Source of the DNA: Zychaea mexicana | Taxonomy: Eukaryota; Mucoromycota; Mucoromycetes; Mucorales; Lichtheimiaceae | Direction of reading: 5' to 3' | Length of the DNA stretch: 53,974 nt | Assembly: GCF_025766255.1 (NCBI RefSeq) | Contig: NW_026516864.1 | Location: 1 to 53,974 of the forward strand | Part shown: in pieces, positions 11,053-22,900 of the stretch | Position numbering within the stretch: the stretch's first letter is position 1 | How the letters are laid out: each line of letters begins with the position of its first letter | Translations under genes and position numbers: made by a program | The notes under the pieces: generated by a model | What the model was told of the DNA's origin: nothing | Database searches by the model: none | Seen by the model: only the letters and a program-made list of their open reading frames with translations

Positions 11053-12694
11053 TTAAAGGCTGCAAATGCTGCAGTCGCAATCCAAGCTCTTACCGCGGAT
11101 GATGGTGTTGAGATCGATTGCTTGCGTATCCCTAATGGCACGCTCCAATCGGCGGAAGATGTAGTCATTGGGGTCATCCACATTGGTCTTGTGCCGCTTA
11201 CACCGTAGCTCTACTGTTGAAAAAAACCACTCAACAGGATTAAGTGATTCGTTCAAATCAGAGCATCGTGGCAAGAAGATAGCCCTGGAGCCACCTGCTT
11301 CGACAACCTGAGATATCATCTTTCTGGTCTCACGTGAAGCATTATCAAAGACGATGTCCCATCCTTGAAGTTCTGTGCTCGCCATTTTAGCTAGCAACGT
11401 GCGAACAAACTTCTTTACGTCGTCGTCTTCCGTCTTTCTAAGCTTCTGGTAGTCTTCGTAGACAACTTGTTTGCGCGTCATGGCAACCAGGTAAGATAGC
11501 CGTGTTGCTATCGGCAGTTCCGATTTTACTCGCTGCTTGATCTGCAGATTAGCACCCTGCTTTTTGGCAGCTCTGCTTCTTGCTTTGGCTTCATCGCCAT
11601 ACTTGCGATTTGTGTCGACATCGTAGGCTGCCTCACCAACAAAAACACACTTAAGCGGATCGACGCCTGCTACAGCAAGAGAGTGTACGATCTCAGATCG
11701 AAGATGCTTTGCATCCTCTTGCTGCTTTGGCCACGTTTGATGGCGTCTCAAGGTGATACGGAAATTTTTCTACAAATGCTCCTTCATCGCATGCCGAGGA
11801 ACTTGCTCGCTAAAGGTGATTTGGAAGTTTTCGTACACCTGTTCATGCGATGCAATGCTGTTCACATCCACATACTTGCAAATATGCCTATTCATTTCCT
11901 CGGTAAAATGATCCTTCGCCTTAGGACCTCTCTTCTTTTCCACCAAGCTATTGACGGTATTGGAGCGGCCACTCAAGGTACTCAACTTGATGTTGTTGTC
12001 AGCAGCAGCTTGCTTCATTGACTTTCCAGCAAGCATGTCTCCCAAAGCTTGCTCAATCTGGGCTTTTGTGGGAGGGTTGTATGGGCCCCTTTTCTTATTA
12101 ACATTGTTGCCTTGCTGCCGGGAAATCCTACGAGAGCTGCTGCTACTGACGGACTCCTCAGGCTGAGGTCGGCTGGTCGAAGGACCCTCCTGACCACTGG
12201 CACTCATATCAAGGTCGCCCTCCCAATCTAGTCGGTGATCTCTGGGGCGCTCTGTGTAAACCAATAAACTATATGTTAAGAGCTAGGATATTTACTCTTC
12301 CTGTTTGCCTTATTACCCTCAGAATGCGATGCGTTTGGAGTTTCCTCCTGATTGGCCTCTACGCACGCACCAAATACAGTGCTCGCTTCGTCAGATTGTT
12401 CGCCATTCAAATAACGTCATATAGAAGCAATGTAAGGATAAGTGCTTTTATTGTACGTTGCAAGTATATGTAATACATACTTTCGTCACTTGGATTGTCT
12501 TGCAAAGACAATTGACTTGCAGAACGCGTAAGAGCTGCAACGGGGCCACCAGCAAACATACCCAAAAGACTACTAGCAGCTGCTATTTCCGAGCCTGTGC
12601 GGTTGACAGTTCGAGCACGCTTTTGCTGATGAATGTCAACATCCATAGAAGAAGTTGAAGAGGAGCGGGATAGAGTACGTTTGTTAAATAGCAT
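11053..12694 (-). pseudogene. Second Tc1/mariner-like transposase, first catalytic Asp replaced by Gly
   Basis: Main exon 12264-11053, reading in one frame apart from a single TAG at about 11770. Upstream exons are suggested at 12694-12486 (starting MLFNKRTLSR, donor GTATGT) and about 12410-12300 (donor GTAAAT). The N-terminal part is Ser-rich, followed by KKRGPYNPPTKAQIEQALGD with a helix-turn-helix-like segment. In the core the first motif is CVFVGEAAYDV: Gly sits where Asp is expected. The second (WDIVFDNAS) and third (LNPVEWFFS) are present, with 37 residues between their acids. Only distantly similar to the 9252-10631 protein. It may be a decayed transposase, or a catalytically dead partner; the stop codon favours decay. 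Confidence 0.75.
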
Positions 12695-12816
12695 TATTTT
12701 TAGAAAAAGAGGAGAAGAGAGGAAGATTCGTAATATCCTTGTACAAGCATTTTAACGCGACTTGTCTGAGAAACATGTTGCACAATGATATTGCGTCTTT
12801 GAATACACTCGTCGTG

Positions 12817-13368
12817 GGCGTGAAACGGCGACGACGTATTATCACTTAACTCAGTTGCGAAATATTGCCTCTCACTTACGAATGCGAGATGCCGAATGCG
12901 AACAATGCTATTTCTCCTGTACGAACTTTGTTTTTTTAGTGCGAATACTTAGATAGCTCCAATGCGAACTACTGCTTGCCGCATGCGAAAGATAGGCACT
13001 TCCATAAACGAGCATTTGCACACCCGAGAACGCAAAATATAGTTGCTCAGTAACGAGCATCTTCTTGCCCACTACGAAAAAAGATATTCCCACTTGCGAA
13101 GTTGTGGTAACCCAGTTATGAACAAGCTGTCGCGTAGATACGAAAAATAGCCAGCCCGTAAGCGGAACCGACTCCAAAAAACTTTTCGCCTATTTACAAA
13201 AGCCGTTGTCCTACAAACTAAAAATTGTCCCACAAAGTAAAAACCACCCACCCCCATGCGAAAAACCTGCAACCTATATACCAAAGAATACTCCTCCTAA
13301 ACACCAAAAAATATCCTTCAAGTACGAAGAAATAGAAGGCCGACAGCGGTATCGAATGCAAAATCCTA
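12817..13368 (-). repeat. Right long terminal inverted repeat
   Basis: Mirror of 7684-8236. The outer end reads, on the minus strand, TAGGATTTTGCATTCGATAC. The next plus-strand bases, TA then GGGTGAC, belong to the target duplication and to gypsy-1. Confidence 0.9.
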
Positions 13369-13612
13369 TAGGGTGACTTGCTTGGCTCGATCCATCCTTT
13401 GGCGATTAACTCGTCAAGTCGCTTCTTGAGTTCACCCAATTCGTGACTAGAGAGCCGGTAAAGCTTCTGTGCTGGGATCTTAGCATCAGGTTCCATTGGA
13501 ATAGTATGATCGACATGTCTTTGTGGTGGTAGTCCTGAGGGCAATTCCGCAGGGAACACATCAGCATATGAGTCAACTAGCTTGAGTAGAGCATTGGAGC
13601 TATGCATTTCAG
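13369..13612 (-). pseudogene. gypsy-1 reverse transcriptase, N-terminal piece
   Basis: On the minus strand this reads DVFPAELPSGLPPQR, VDHTIPMEPDAKIPAQKLYR, ELKKRLDELIAKGWIEPSKSPY, which is the classic opening of Ty3/gypsy RT. It is open throughout. It is cut at its upstream side by the hAT-like MITE at 13613 and at its downstream side by the Tc1/mariner element. Confidence 0.9.
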
Positions 13613-14640
13613 TAGGGATCCGTATCAGAACCGTGGAACTGGAACCGAACCGAACCGAAACCGAGAAAATACGGTTCGGTTCCTGTCAAGAACCGAACCA
13701 GAACCGAACCGGTTCTGTATAAGTAGAACCGAAGAACCGAGAGGCAGAAGATTGCAATCAGCGATTTTGGTAATTAGTATAAAGTAGGCTATAATGGAAG
13801 TTACAAACAGTGTTATTCCGAAAAGACCACAAAGTAGTGTATTTGCAAGCTATACTTTATTGAAAAACTTAACAAAACCTGCAAAAGCAGAAGGGAGGGA
13901 AAAATAGTAAAGAAGAGAAGAGAAAAAACACTTCTTCTGATGGCAGCTTGCTTTCTCCGCCCATGACGCGCATTATTACTTGTTCCTCTACTTTGCTACC
14001 CACAATGCATTTTTCTCCGTGATGTACTACTTTACTAGATTTATCATGGCTTCTCGATCAGTTTTATCAAGTTTGTGCATTCTGTTTGAGATTGCGCATT
14101 CTGGGGCTCATAACAGAATTATCTTACCCATTCACCCTTTGCCTTTTATGAGACACTATACACTATACACACGTAGAGACACAGCAGCTGTATGTACTGC
14201 CGGTTGTGGTTTAATTCCTCCAATGTTACGATAACATATTGTACTAGTAATACTAAGTCGCTCTAAGTAAGTACTATAAGCTCCACTTTTTTTTATAAAA
14301 ACTGTGCTTCAGTCTTTTAACCATGCAATGACACACATCGTATAAGAATGTTTACATTCTGTTTCTCTTATTCATTTTGAGATCGCTGTTCAATGTACAA
14401 TAATAAACTTTTCTTTTTTACTGCAGTATTCAAGTATACCGCGACATTTGAACACACACATCAGCTTTCATTTAAAAATACCGAATCTTGCCTTTTTTAT
14501 ATACATGATGGGTTCGCTTCTTCGGTTCGCTTCTTCGGTTCTACGGTTCTCGTCGGTTCTAGTCGGTTCGGTTCTTGCTTTAGACAGTTCGGTTCGGATC
14601 CCTTCAAGAACCGAACCGAACCGAACCGTGCAGATCCCTA
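13613..14640. mobile_element. hAT-like MITE with GGTTCG-rich ends, 8-bp duplication
   Basis: The ends read TAGGGATCCG and (reverse complement) TAGGGATCTG. The perfect 8-bp duplication CATTTCAG flanks it at 13605-13612 and 14641-14648, as expected for hAT superfamily insertions. Subterminal regions (about 13634-13740 and 14515-14630) are dense in the pentamer GAACC/GGTTC (accgaaccgaacc). The centre is AT-rich and non-coding. It is non-autonomous. A 5'-truncated copy lies at 27907-28577. Confidence 0.85.
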
Positions 14641-14648
14641 CATTTCAG

Positions 14649-15289
14649 CTCCTTGAGCTGCCTTCCTTGTATCCATTCCTTCATGCTTCATCCTTGCAAT
14701 CTGTCAGTATAAGTGCGTATAGTACGAGTTCGTTCCGTCGGCATAAGCAGTTAAATTGTCGGTGCGAGATAAATTGTACTTCTGGGGTCCAATATGTCCT
14801 TAAGCTAGGATCTCCTCCCCCGCCATAACAACCTTATGTGATCACCAAACAATCTAGGGTTCTTCATCGAAGTGCCATGGCTTGCTTAAGATAAGGTCGT
14901 GCTTAGAGCTCTTGATGCCTGTATAAGCCCAGATGGTCCGTGAAGAACTTGGGCCTAGGGTGATCTTCAGGTCTGCAAAGTAGGTAGATGTTGCCTGAGA
15001 TGCATTGCCAAATGTGATCGACCCAGTATCTGGTTTAAGCAAATCTTAAAGGCCATGCTTATTGATGAAGTATAAGGAGACAAAATTGTGGGTGGCACCA
15101 GAATCAAGCAAAAAACAACAGGGATAAGATTGACAATGTCCAGTAATTCGTATTGTTTGATGGCGATGATCACTACTCTATTCGCTATTTGTGCCTTGTG
15201 CCGAATTGTCCTCGAGCCTAATATAGTTGCTAGGATGCTTGTCAGGATCCTTGCCAGGGTTTATATCTGCGTGTTACATACTGACAAAT
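14649..15289 (-). pseudogene. gypsy-1 aspartic protease
   Basis: The active-site motif LDSGATHNFVS is read on the minus strand (DSGAT at 15105-15091). It is followed, after an in-frame stop, by GSITFGNASQ and KHDLILSKPWHFDEEP, which match the end of a Ty3/gypsy protease domain. Several stops break the frame. The downstream side is cut by the hAT-like MITE. Confidence 0.8.
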
Positions 15290-15682
15290 TTAGTTTTTTA
15301 GGTGGAACATGGAGCGAAGATGGCACTCTTTCTTGATATGTTCCTTGGAGCCACAGTATTGGCAACGACCTTCCTTACAAGCTTGCTCCCAGGTAAGCTT
15401 AGTGGGAGTCCGTTCAGTCTGGTCCACATCCATGGGGTCATTTTTTAATGTTCGAGAGCGGTCCTTAAAGTGGCGGGAGCCAAAGTGCTTCTTGAACTTC
15501 TTACCAGGTGAGCTATTCTTGTATGACATGTGGTGTTGGCTACCTTGGGTGTTGAAACTGGCATTGTTATAGTTCTTAGCAAGCTTCATTGCCTTGCGAA
15601 GAGTTTTGGGTTCCTCGAGTTCAACATACTTCTTGGTTTGGCTCTAGAGATTATTGACATAATGGCTGAGTGCTTCCACTTA
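15290..15682 (-). pseudogene. gypsy-1 Gag C-terminal part with zinc knuckle
   Basis: It begins VEALSHYVNNL, followed by a stop, then YVELEEPKTLRKAMKLAKN, as in the Gag capsid end. A CCHC knuckle follows, CQYCGSKEHIKKEC, within the 99-aa open part 15589-15290. The zinc knuckle binds the packaged RNA in this family. The upstream part of Gag is at 25273-26262, separated by Plavaka-2 and an AT-rich insert. Confidence 0.85.
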
Positions 15683-16191
15683 AGAAGAATAATCAAAAGT
15701 TAAAAATTATTATATTATATGTAATTTAATAGAGATAATGGAATACAAAAAATAAAGTGGAATATATATTTTTATATTCCTAGAAGTTAGAAATATAACG
15801 AAAATTAATAAAATCAATGAAATTAGATTTTATATTTTCTAGGAGTAATAAATTTAATTATTATTTATATTTTTAAAAGAAAAAGAAAACATATAAATAA
15901 ATATTTTGATGATTGAAAATCATCTAGTAGATATATAATTTGTTTTGTATACAAAACTAGTAGATAATAAACAAATTGTTCATTTTCATACAAATAAATT
16001 AGGTCACAAGTTGCTCCAACCTGCGACACGACTCTTTGTATTACTTTCTCTAGAGAAAGTAGCTAGTTGGAAATCTCCATAGAAAACTTTTAAATTTCGA
16101 AACTGGCAGAATCCCAAATAGGATGATAGATTCTCTATCATCTCCCATTTAAATAATTATATTCTTGTTATTGATGAATCCTCTTACTTAC
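15683..16191. repeat. AT-rich, palindrome-rich insertion in gypsy-1 gag
   Basis: About 510 bp, no coding capacity. It contains the perfect palindrome ACTTTCTCTAGAGAAAGT (16044-16061), the hairpin GATGATAGA-TTC-TCTATCATC near 16121, and a TTTTGTATACAAAA palindrome bracketed by the repeat CTAGTAGATA near 15925-15965. The left end (AGAAGAATAATC) resembles one end of the insertion at 6134-7416 (GAAGAATAATC), suggesting one family. Its other end is cut by Plavaka-2. Confidence 0.55.
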
Positions 16192-16489
16192 ATCCACTAG
16201 GCTTATTGGGGAATATTAAGGGGTAGAAAAGAGCTTGATATTACATTGATATACAGCTTTTCTATAAAATATAAAGGTGTTTTCAAACACCTTGATATTT
16301 TTTTGTGCATGTAGTCTCCCAAGTACATAATTTGATTACATCATACATGTAGATGTCTATAACGGTCTTACTATACATTGCATTTGGACCAGGTGCCTTC
16401 TGTAGTACGTTCGTAAAAAGAAGGATTACGCATTGGATATTTTCATTCTTTTTATCATACATATAGTAAACAGACAAAGCATGCTATTG

Positions 16490-18240
16490 GTTTTTATATT
16501 CATGGTCATGTGTAATATATATATTATTATGGGTGTCCACAACCGTTTTTATTATATTTGGTATAAATAATCAATACTAGATTATGCTTTATAGAACATT
16601 AAAAGAACGTCATCAAATGTAAGTCTATGTTATGTAATGATTTTAAAAGGAAGGCTGTAATCGAAAAGAGATAGTGCAAAGGATGGCAGTCCTACTACGG
16701 AAAAATGCATGTTGAGTCAAATTATAAGTGAAAGCAAAAGCAGCGCAGAAGGAGATGTTCATAGACGATTTTGGAGATGACATACCTAAAAGACACAATG
16801 AAGATTATTAGTGAAGAATCCAGAATGCATAATTCATAGGATGAAGGAGTTAAAGACTGGCCGCGAAAGGAGCAGTTTGATATATACCAATGGTGCAGAG
16901 ACAACGAAGCTCGTCATATGTCATAGGAAAAGAGTACTAACAAAGATACATATACCTATAAGGCCTTGCTCCTTATTATCCATATGAGTCAGCCGTAATA
17001 GTAGCACTCCATTTCATCACGTTAGGAAGCCTTAGCAAGGCATGAATAAGTTCGTAGTGTACATGTGGCATGATGAGATGGGTGGTAGATTGTAGTTAGT
17101 CAGGGTTATAGATAAATGGTATACAGTAGATAAAATGAAAAAAGGGAAACTTACGCTCTTCTAGCTATATATAACATCTGGCAGCGACAGCAGCTTCAAA
17201 AGGTATAAAGTACGAACTGTGTTGTATGAAATGGTATAATGAAGGCGTGCATTAGTATAAGCAAGATAAACCGTAGAAAAAGTAAAAAGGAAAGAATAAG
17301 AGCCAAGAGGATCACCTTCAAACAAGACTGCAAATAAAAATTGATATAATTAAAAACTGGCTGTTGTATCTGTTACGTAGTGAGAGGAAGAAGAAGAAGG
17401 AGGAGGAAGAGGAAAGAGAAGAGGAATCCAGTGAGCCAAAAAAAAGAACTTTTGAAAAGTACTCATCACATGCACACTCACAAAATCCGATCCAAACATT
17501 TGCCACAGATTATGCAAGTAGCGCGTCGATTCCACCGACCAACACTTTATCCATCTTTCTGTATTCCAATCTTACCTACCACCTTACACCTTGAGCATGA
17601 CAAAGTTGTATCCATTTGGCGTTCCCATAGCACTGGGTATTGAATCGTTGAAGAAAGTGGTGGCCTGTGCAATAGCCATGATCATAGTGAAAAGTAACAG
17701 GCCGTGCATAAGAAAAGGAAGTGTAAGAAACAATGCACAGAAGAAGTCCAAGTATGCAAGGAAGAGCATCAAGTGAGATCGTTGATTACTCCCCCAACAC
17801 AATCCATATTGTGCTACTTTATTATCGTACCATAACTTTTACGAACCTTTATCGTAAACCACGCCATCCATTTACATTTGCTGCTGGCAATTTGTCGCTT
17901 GAATTTATTACATTCCTAAGAGCATGTATAGTAGCACCTATAGTCGATGAGCAGTCATCCAATACGCCCTTAAAAAAGGTAAGAATGAATACACAGTGCA
18001 CTACATCGTGACCAACCCCAATCCGATCCACATTGGTCCGACTGCAAACAATAATAACGGTATTCATCTGCAGCAAATATAAACTAATTGAGTGACAAAA
18101 CATAAAGTCATTATAAAAGACGCTCTCAAAAATATACTTTCCTGAATCAGATCCCTTTCTTCATATCGAACTGCTTAGTGCTAACAACCAAAGTAAGCAT
18201 AGAGAGTTGCTGGCAATACATTGTCGTTACATGTACTAAG
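16490..18240. other. Left non-coding arm of Plavaka-2
   Basis: About 1.75 kb without a gene I can support. ORFs here are short, low in complexity (a run of gaggaagaagaag near 17380-17425), and have no counterpart in Plavaka-1. It probably contains the companion-gene promoter. Confidence 0.45.
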
Positions 18241-18251
18241 TTATCCTATAG

Positions 18252-19319
18252 ATGCCTACTATACGTGAAATCAACGCGCAAAGAGAGCGCGAAGCCGAAT
18301 CCCGTCGTGTGGCCATCCAGTAGGACAATGCTACTGCTTACGAGCGTGCATTGATGGAAAAACGGCTGCAAAGGGTGGAGACGGAAAACAGGTTGCTGCG
18401 CGAACGGTTGACGTCGATAGGTGATACAGTTTCGCGCCTGTCCGAAGCGCGTCCTGAGCATGGGCAGCAAGAACCCGGTGTGGTCCAAACAGCGAGCACG
18501 CCAGGCCGTTTGCCAACTATTTCCGTAAGAAAACAATTATACAACGGCGAGCAATGGAATAGCAGTACATTGATGACTATGATGTGTTTGATAGGAGGCT
18601 ATCCGCGACTACAATCGTACCCTGGGTGATTGTGGTTTCTGTTTCTCGACTGTGTTCACAGATCCACATAATCGCGCTGCTCGTGATCTGATTGTCAGGT
18701 ATGTAAACAGCTTGAGCCATATCAACGTCAACAAGCGTCGTTTGTTGGACATGGTGTATACGTTCTTTGATAACGAGCGTACGAAGTCGCGACGACCGCC
18801 TTCCGCTGCAGAAGAACTGAAAGTGGTTCGGCGACGTTATCAGCGACGCAATACGGTAAGGTCATATAGATTAATTGGTGAGAATTTGGCTATTTGTTGG
18901 TAATAAAGGTAATGTTTAATATATATAAGAAATTGCAACGGTGATTATGAGCCCATGAGAACCATTCTGCTCAATTCGGTGAGCTCTACCCAGATGGTTC
19001 TCGGTTGCTCCAGCACAAGTGCCAGTCTGATGAAGAGACAGACACGGAAGGCAGCATCAATGGGAAGCAGTTGTTGGTGCTGGTGCCTGAATGGCGTACC
19101 GATAGGGTAAGACGCTTGCATGAGTGTTAAAAGGTTATGTCATGGAGCTGATGACATCTGTAGGCAAACGAGTTTTTTGCAAAATTAGACGAGATTGTGG
19201 CTACTAGTGCTGGTCTCCGGAATCAACGAGCGGCACTTGTTGGTAGAACAAGGGTTAGTAGAGCGGTGGATTTGGCACCTGAAGTGGTGTCTACGCTGCC
19301 AGCTTGGGCTCACCATTAG
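18252..19319 (+). pseudogene. Plavaka-2 companion protein (coiled-coil, four exons), one nonsense codon
   Basis: Gene model from splice sites: 18252-18524, 18595-18855, 18960-19106 and 19164-19319. All four exons are whole numbers of codons (91, 87, 49 and 52), and the donors are GTAAG-type. The protein would be about 278 aa. A single in-frame TAG interrupts it at 18321-18323. Exon 1 begins MPTI and forms a coiled coil (VETENRLLRERLTSIGDTV). Exon 2 carries LGDCG, DNERTK and RRRYQRR; exon 3 has ELYPDGSRLLQ and ends VPEWRTDR; exon 4 is helical. The exon layout matches the gene at 2786-3930, which shows selection on the protein in the family. Its function is unknown; a subterminal-repeat binder is the best guess. 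Confidence 0.8.
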
Positions 19320-19952
19320 AAAAATAAATCGGTTGCACGGTTTCCGTGTGGGTATGGGGAGGGCAAAAGTAGTTATGTGTGTACTGTTTTGTAAGAGGAT
19401 TGTTTAGGGGAGGGGGACTCAGAATGCAGTTGATATTGGGGGTCAGAAGAAAAAGTCTTCGCCATATTTTGGGGTGACATACAAAACGAACACGCGTCCT
19501 TTCTTTGTTCCTTTTCTTCTCTTTCCTGGTTTTTTCTGTTAATCTTTACACTGAACAGCATCTCCTTCATTCGACGCTCTATTCTCAATACACTCGAAGG
19601 AAGGGTATTCAGTACACATACAAGCTGCCGCACATCCACAAAAAAGCCTCATTGTTGGAACCAGCATTTGGTATGGTTGGCCTTGTATATACACGCGTTC
19701 CTAGATACTATACAGAACCATCTCTTTGTACAAATGAACACTTTCTTTATACAACATAATGTGCTGTTAATCGTTTCGCTGACGAGCTCAGCAAGAATGT
19801 AGGCACTTACATAGCTGTTTCGACAGTTGAATGGACATGTAAAGGCAAGAACGAATTTTTTAAGGCAGTGAACGGTTTTGTTTGTTGAGGAGGAAAGATG
19901 AAAGTATAAATGTAGAGATGGGACATTCATGCGGAAAGTAAAGGGTTTGCCC

Positions 19953-22900
19953 TTATGCTAACATTTTTCTAGGCAAGGGAATGACTACTGTTGTTCCGTC
20001 ATTATCATTGTCTAGGCTATCATATTTAACGACTGCAACTTGTGTGTTCAAACGGTGAATAGGCACGATGCAATCGCTACTCTCGGCTCGAAATCGACTA
20101 CTCTATGTTGTTTCCAAGTACTCATCCGTGAAGGAGGGAGGAGGAACATCATCGTCGCGCGAAGCATACCATCGTACAAATGCAAATACATGCTCTGTTG
20201 GCACGCTATCTATGGTCAACACATGCCGAAAGAAATACTGTATTTCACATGGCCATGCAACTGGCGGTGGCTGTGGGTTAGTATTACGTTGCCCTGATTC
20301 GTACAGAACTTGTACATGCGCTCCTCGCTGAGATCGTGCTGCCATGCTCCGGTAAGTCTGACCCATGATGTCAACTGTCTTGATCTTCTGATAATAATTG
20401 CTAACGATTTCCAAGCCAGTTACGGGGTACCGGAAATGGTCGAAAGCTTGGTCGTATACATGATCGTAGAATTCATACAGATATTCATACAATGTGTCAG
20501 GCATGGTCGCGGTCGGTCCAGTTTTCAGAGGGTAAGAGCTTGGGGGCAATGGCTCAGATCCTGTCGCTTCTTCTGTGCCCGTTGACCATAAGTAGAACCC
20601 ATGAATGTCAAATCGAAGTGGGTCAACGTCAGAAGTTTGCTGGATGGGTTGAATATAATCAAGGAAACGAGTTAAATATTCAAAATGATGTGGACGGTCT
20701 TGGAATCGACCTTCAAACCAGCGAAGAAAATCACGACCACCAGTCTTTTGCAGAAACCGTTTCAAGAAAGTCACTTCGAAAGACTCCTTTTGGTTTGTAT
20801 CGATCTCTTTCAGATACCCGTTGTATCTCTCAAAGCTGAAGAGCCAGAATCCGTACAAGGGGCCGAAATCAAGGATCGTCATATCCAGATGCATATGTAA
20901 GTGCATGTTTGGTGTTACTGCTTCTGCGCCATACAAGTCTTCAACACCAGTGCAAAAATTCAGCAAATTTGCGTGTGCCAAATCGACCTCGCTCTTAGTA
21001 ATCGATGGCTTTACTAGTAAACGGCATGCGTTGACAAAAAGTAGCCAATTCTGAAGCAAACGATCTTCGAGGTGTCCCTGCAGCACAAAAGGTGAATACA
21101 CTAGGCACCATGACTTCCAATCATCAGCAGTCATGAACGAAAAACCACTTTCGATCTTACGCTTCAAGGAAACATAGTCGGGTGGGAGGACAATGCCATC
21201 AGCCAGTCTAGGTATACGGTCATTCACAGAACAAGATCATGACATCCATCTATTAACAACGATAGCAACAAACACAATAAAGAACTGCTACTAAAACTTA
21301 CGTTTGCATTTCCTTCAGATCTCGATTTGTCAGATGCGCATCTTCGATCCAAAGTTTTGTCATACGTTTAGCGGTACCAAGGAACAAATTATGCATTGGG
21401 TCGATAATAGTACAACGAACGGGATCAAAGTAGCGTAGGCGATGAAGCTCTGACCATCTCGTCCCAGTTTCACGTTCGATCTGTCGCCGAGCAGCCATAG
21501 TAGCAGCATATTTCCATCGAGTGGCATCACCCAAATTGCCTTCCTTCGTGCGCAGCTCCCAATCATCGACTTCGAAACCAGAGTAGTTTATACTCGATGT
21601 ACCCTCGAAGACGGCGAACTGGCGAAGGCATTTATGGCAAGCACAGAGGCATGCATGGGACGTAAATCCACTAGTTTTTCGAGCAGCAGGGATATCGCAT
21701 GCATTGTTGAGCAAAGCTACGCGGACAAGAGCGCCTTCTGTTGGATTGCTGTAGGTGCTGATCCTTTTTCCATCATACCACTCCAACAATTCATCAACCA
21801 GTAGACGAAGGCGATGATTCATTCGGATGTACTTGGCTCACTTGGACCTGGCATGATACCAACAAGGATTACATTCTCTGTTTTAAAGCGCTCTGACCGC
21901 GGCAAGTTGTTGACAGTCAAGTATAGGGCACCGCACGAGTACATAGAATTGATGAACGGACCAAACCAATCAACGTTAAGCGCCAACAACAACGAACGAT
22001 ATAAAGAAACGAATGGGGCACCACTTCTATCAAGGATACCACGCCACATATCGCCATCATAGATGTCAAAAAATTTGTTTTCATATCTTGTGCGGGAACG
22101 CCATTGTTTAATTTTTGCCTCGAACCCTGGTCGTTTGAAAAGTCTCTGTACACTAGCAGCCAAGGGCTGGTACGCAAATTCCTTTACTGGAGATAGGCGA
22201 CTCCTTAATGCTTTGAACAATCTGGTACCGCACAATCCTTGGTATCGAATGTCGTCATTGGTGCATTCGGTGGGGCAATAGCAGGCTGTCCAATACTTTA
22301 TTAATTGTTTTGTTTTTTATTTATTTTATATATTTAGTTGTTAAGTTTTATTTTAAATGATAAATAATGATCAATATAATTAGGGGTGGTCAGAAAAATC
22401 TTTGATTTTCGATGATGTGGGTAGCTGGTCATTATGACGGTAGTCATAACCCTAGAATGATGGTAATCACTCCAAACATTTGCCTACAAATGCCTCATAA
22501 ACAGTGTTCATAGTCGGATCGTTTCAGGTAGAGACTGTGGCACCGGGAACACGACACATATAAGACGATGTTGTCTGTTTTTGTCTGTTAAGACAGAGAA
22601 GCCAGTTATACTACGCAGGGTATCAAGTGAACGAGGGATATGGGCATCCAGGCCAAGGAGATCTGCAAGCAGGACTGAGAAAAACTCGATAACTATGCCT
22701 GAAATATGCTCAGAAAAAAAATGCAACTGGAACAAGACAAGGAAAACGAGGACGAGTGCAACTGGATGTCGATAATGCTGAAGTAGCATTCTTTCTGATG
22801 CTGAATTATTGAGGTAAGTGATATCTTTTTTTAAGAAACACTTATTTAGTATTACTATGCAAGTGAATATAATAAAATTGTCCTTTGGGAACCGACCTCC

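Larger units (their letters stand above)
7684..13368. mobile_element. 5.7-kb Tc1/mariner-like element with 552-bp TIRs and two transposase genes
   Basis: Inverted arms at 7684-8236 and 12817-13368 are nearly identical over about 552 bp. Their outer ends are CAGGATTTTGC and (reverse complement) TAGGATTTTGC. The flanks join to an intact gypsy RT reading (SPY followed by GAP) if one TA is removed, so the target duplication is TA, as for Tc1/mariner/IS630 elements. Inside are a plus-strand transposase at 9252-10631 and a minus-strand, degenerate transposase-like gene at 11053-12694, arranged convergently. The element is much longer, and its TIRs much longer, than a typical Tc1. Confidence 0.85.

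Noticed and set aside
15683..16191. AT-rich insert in gag read as a spliceosomal intron (GTAAGT at its minus-strand start)
   Set aside because: No acceptor restores the Gag frame, introns in this window are about 50-100 bp, and the palindromes point to an insertion.
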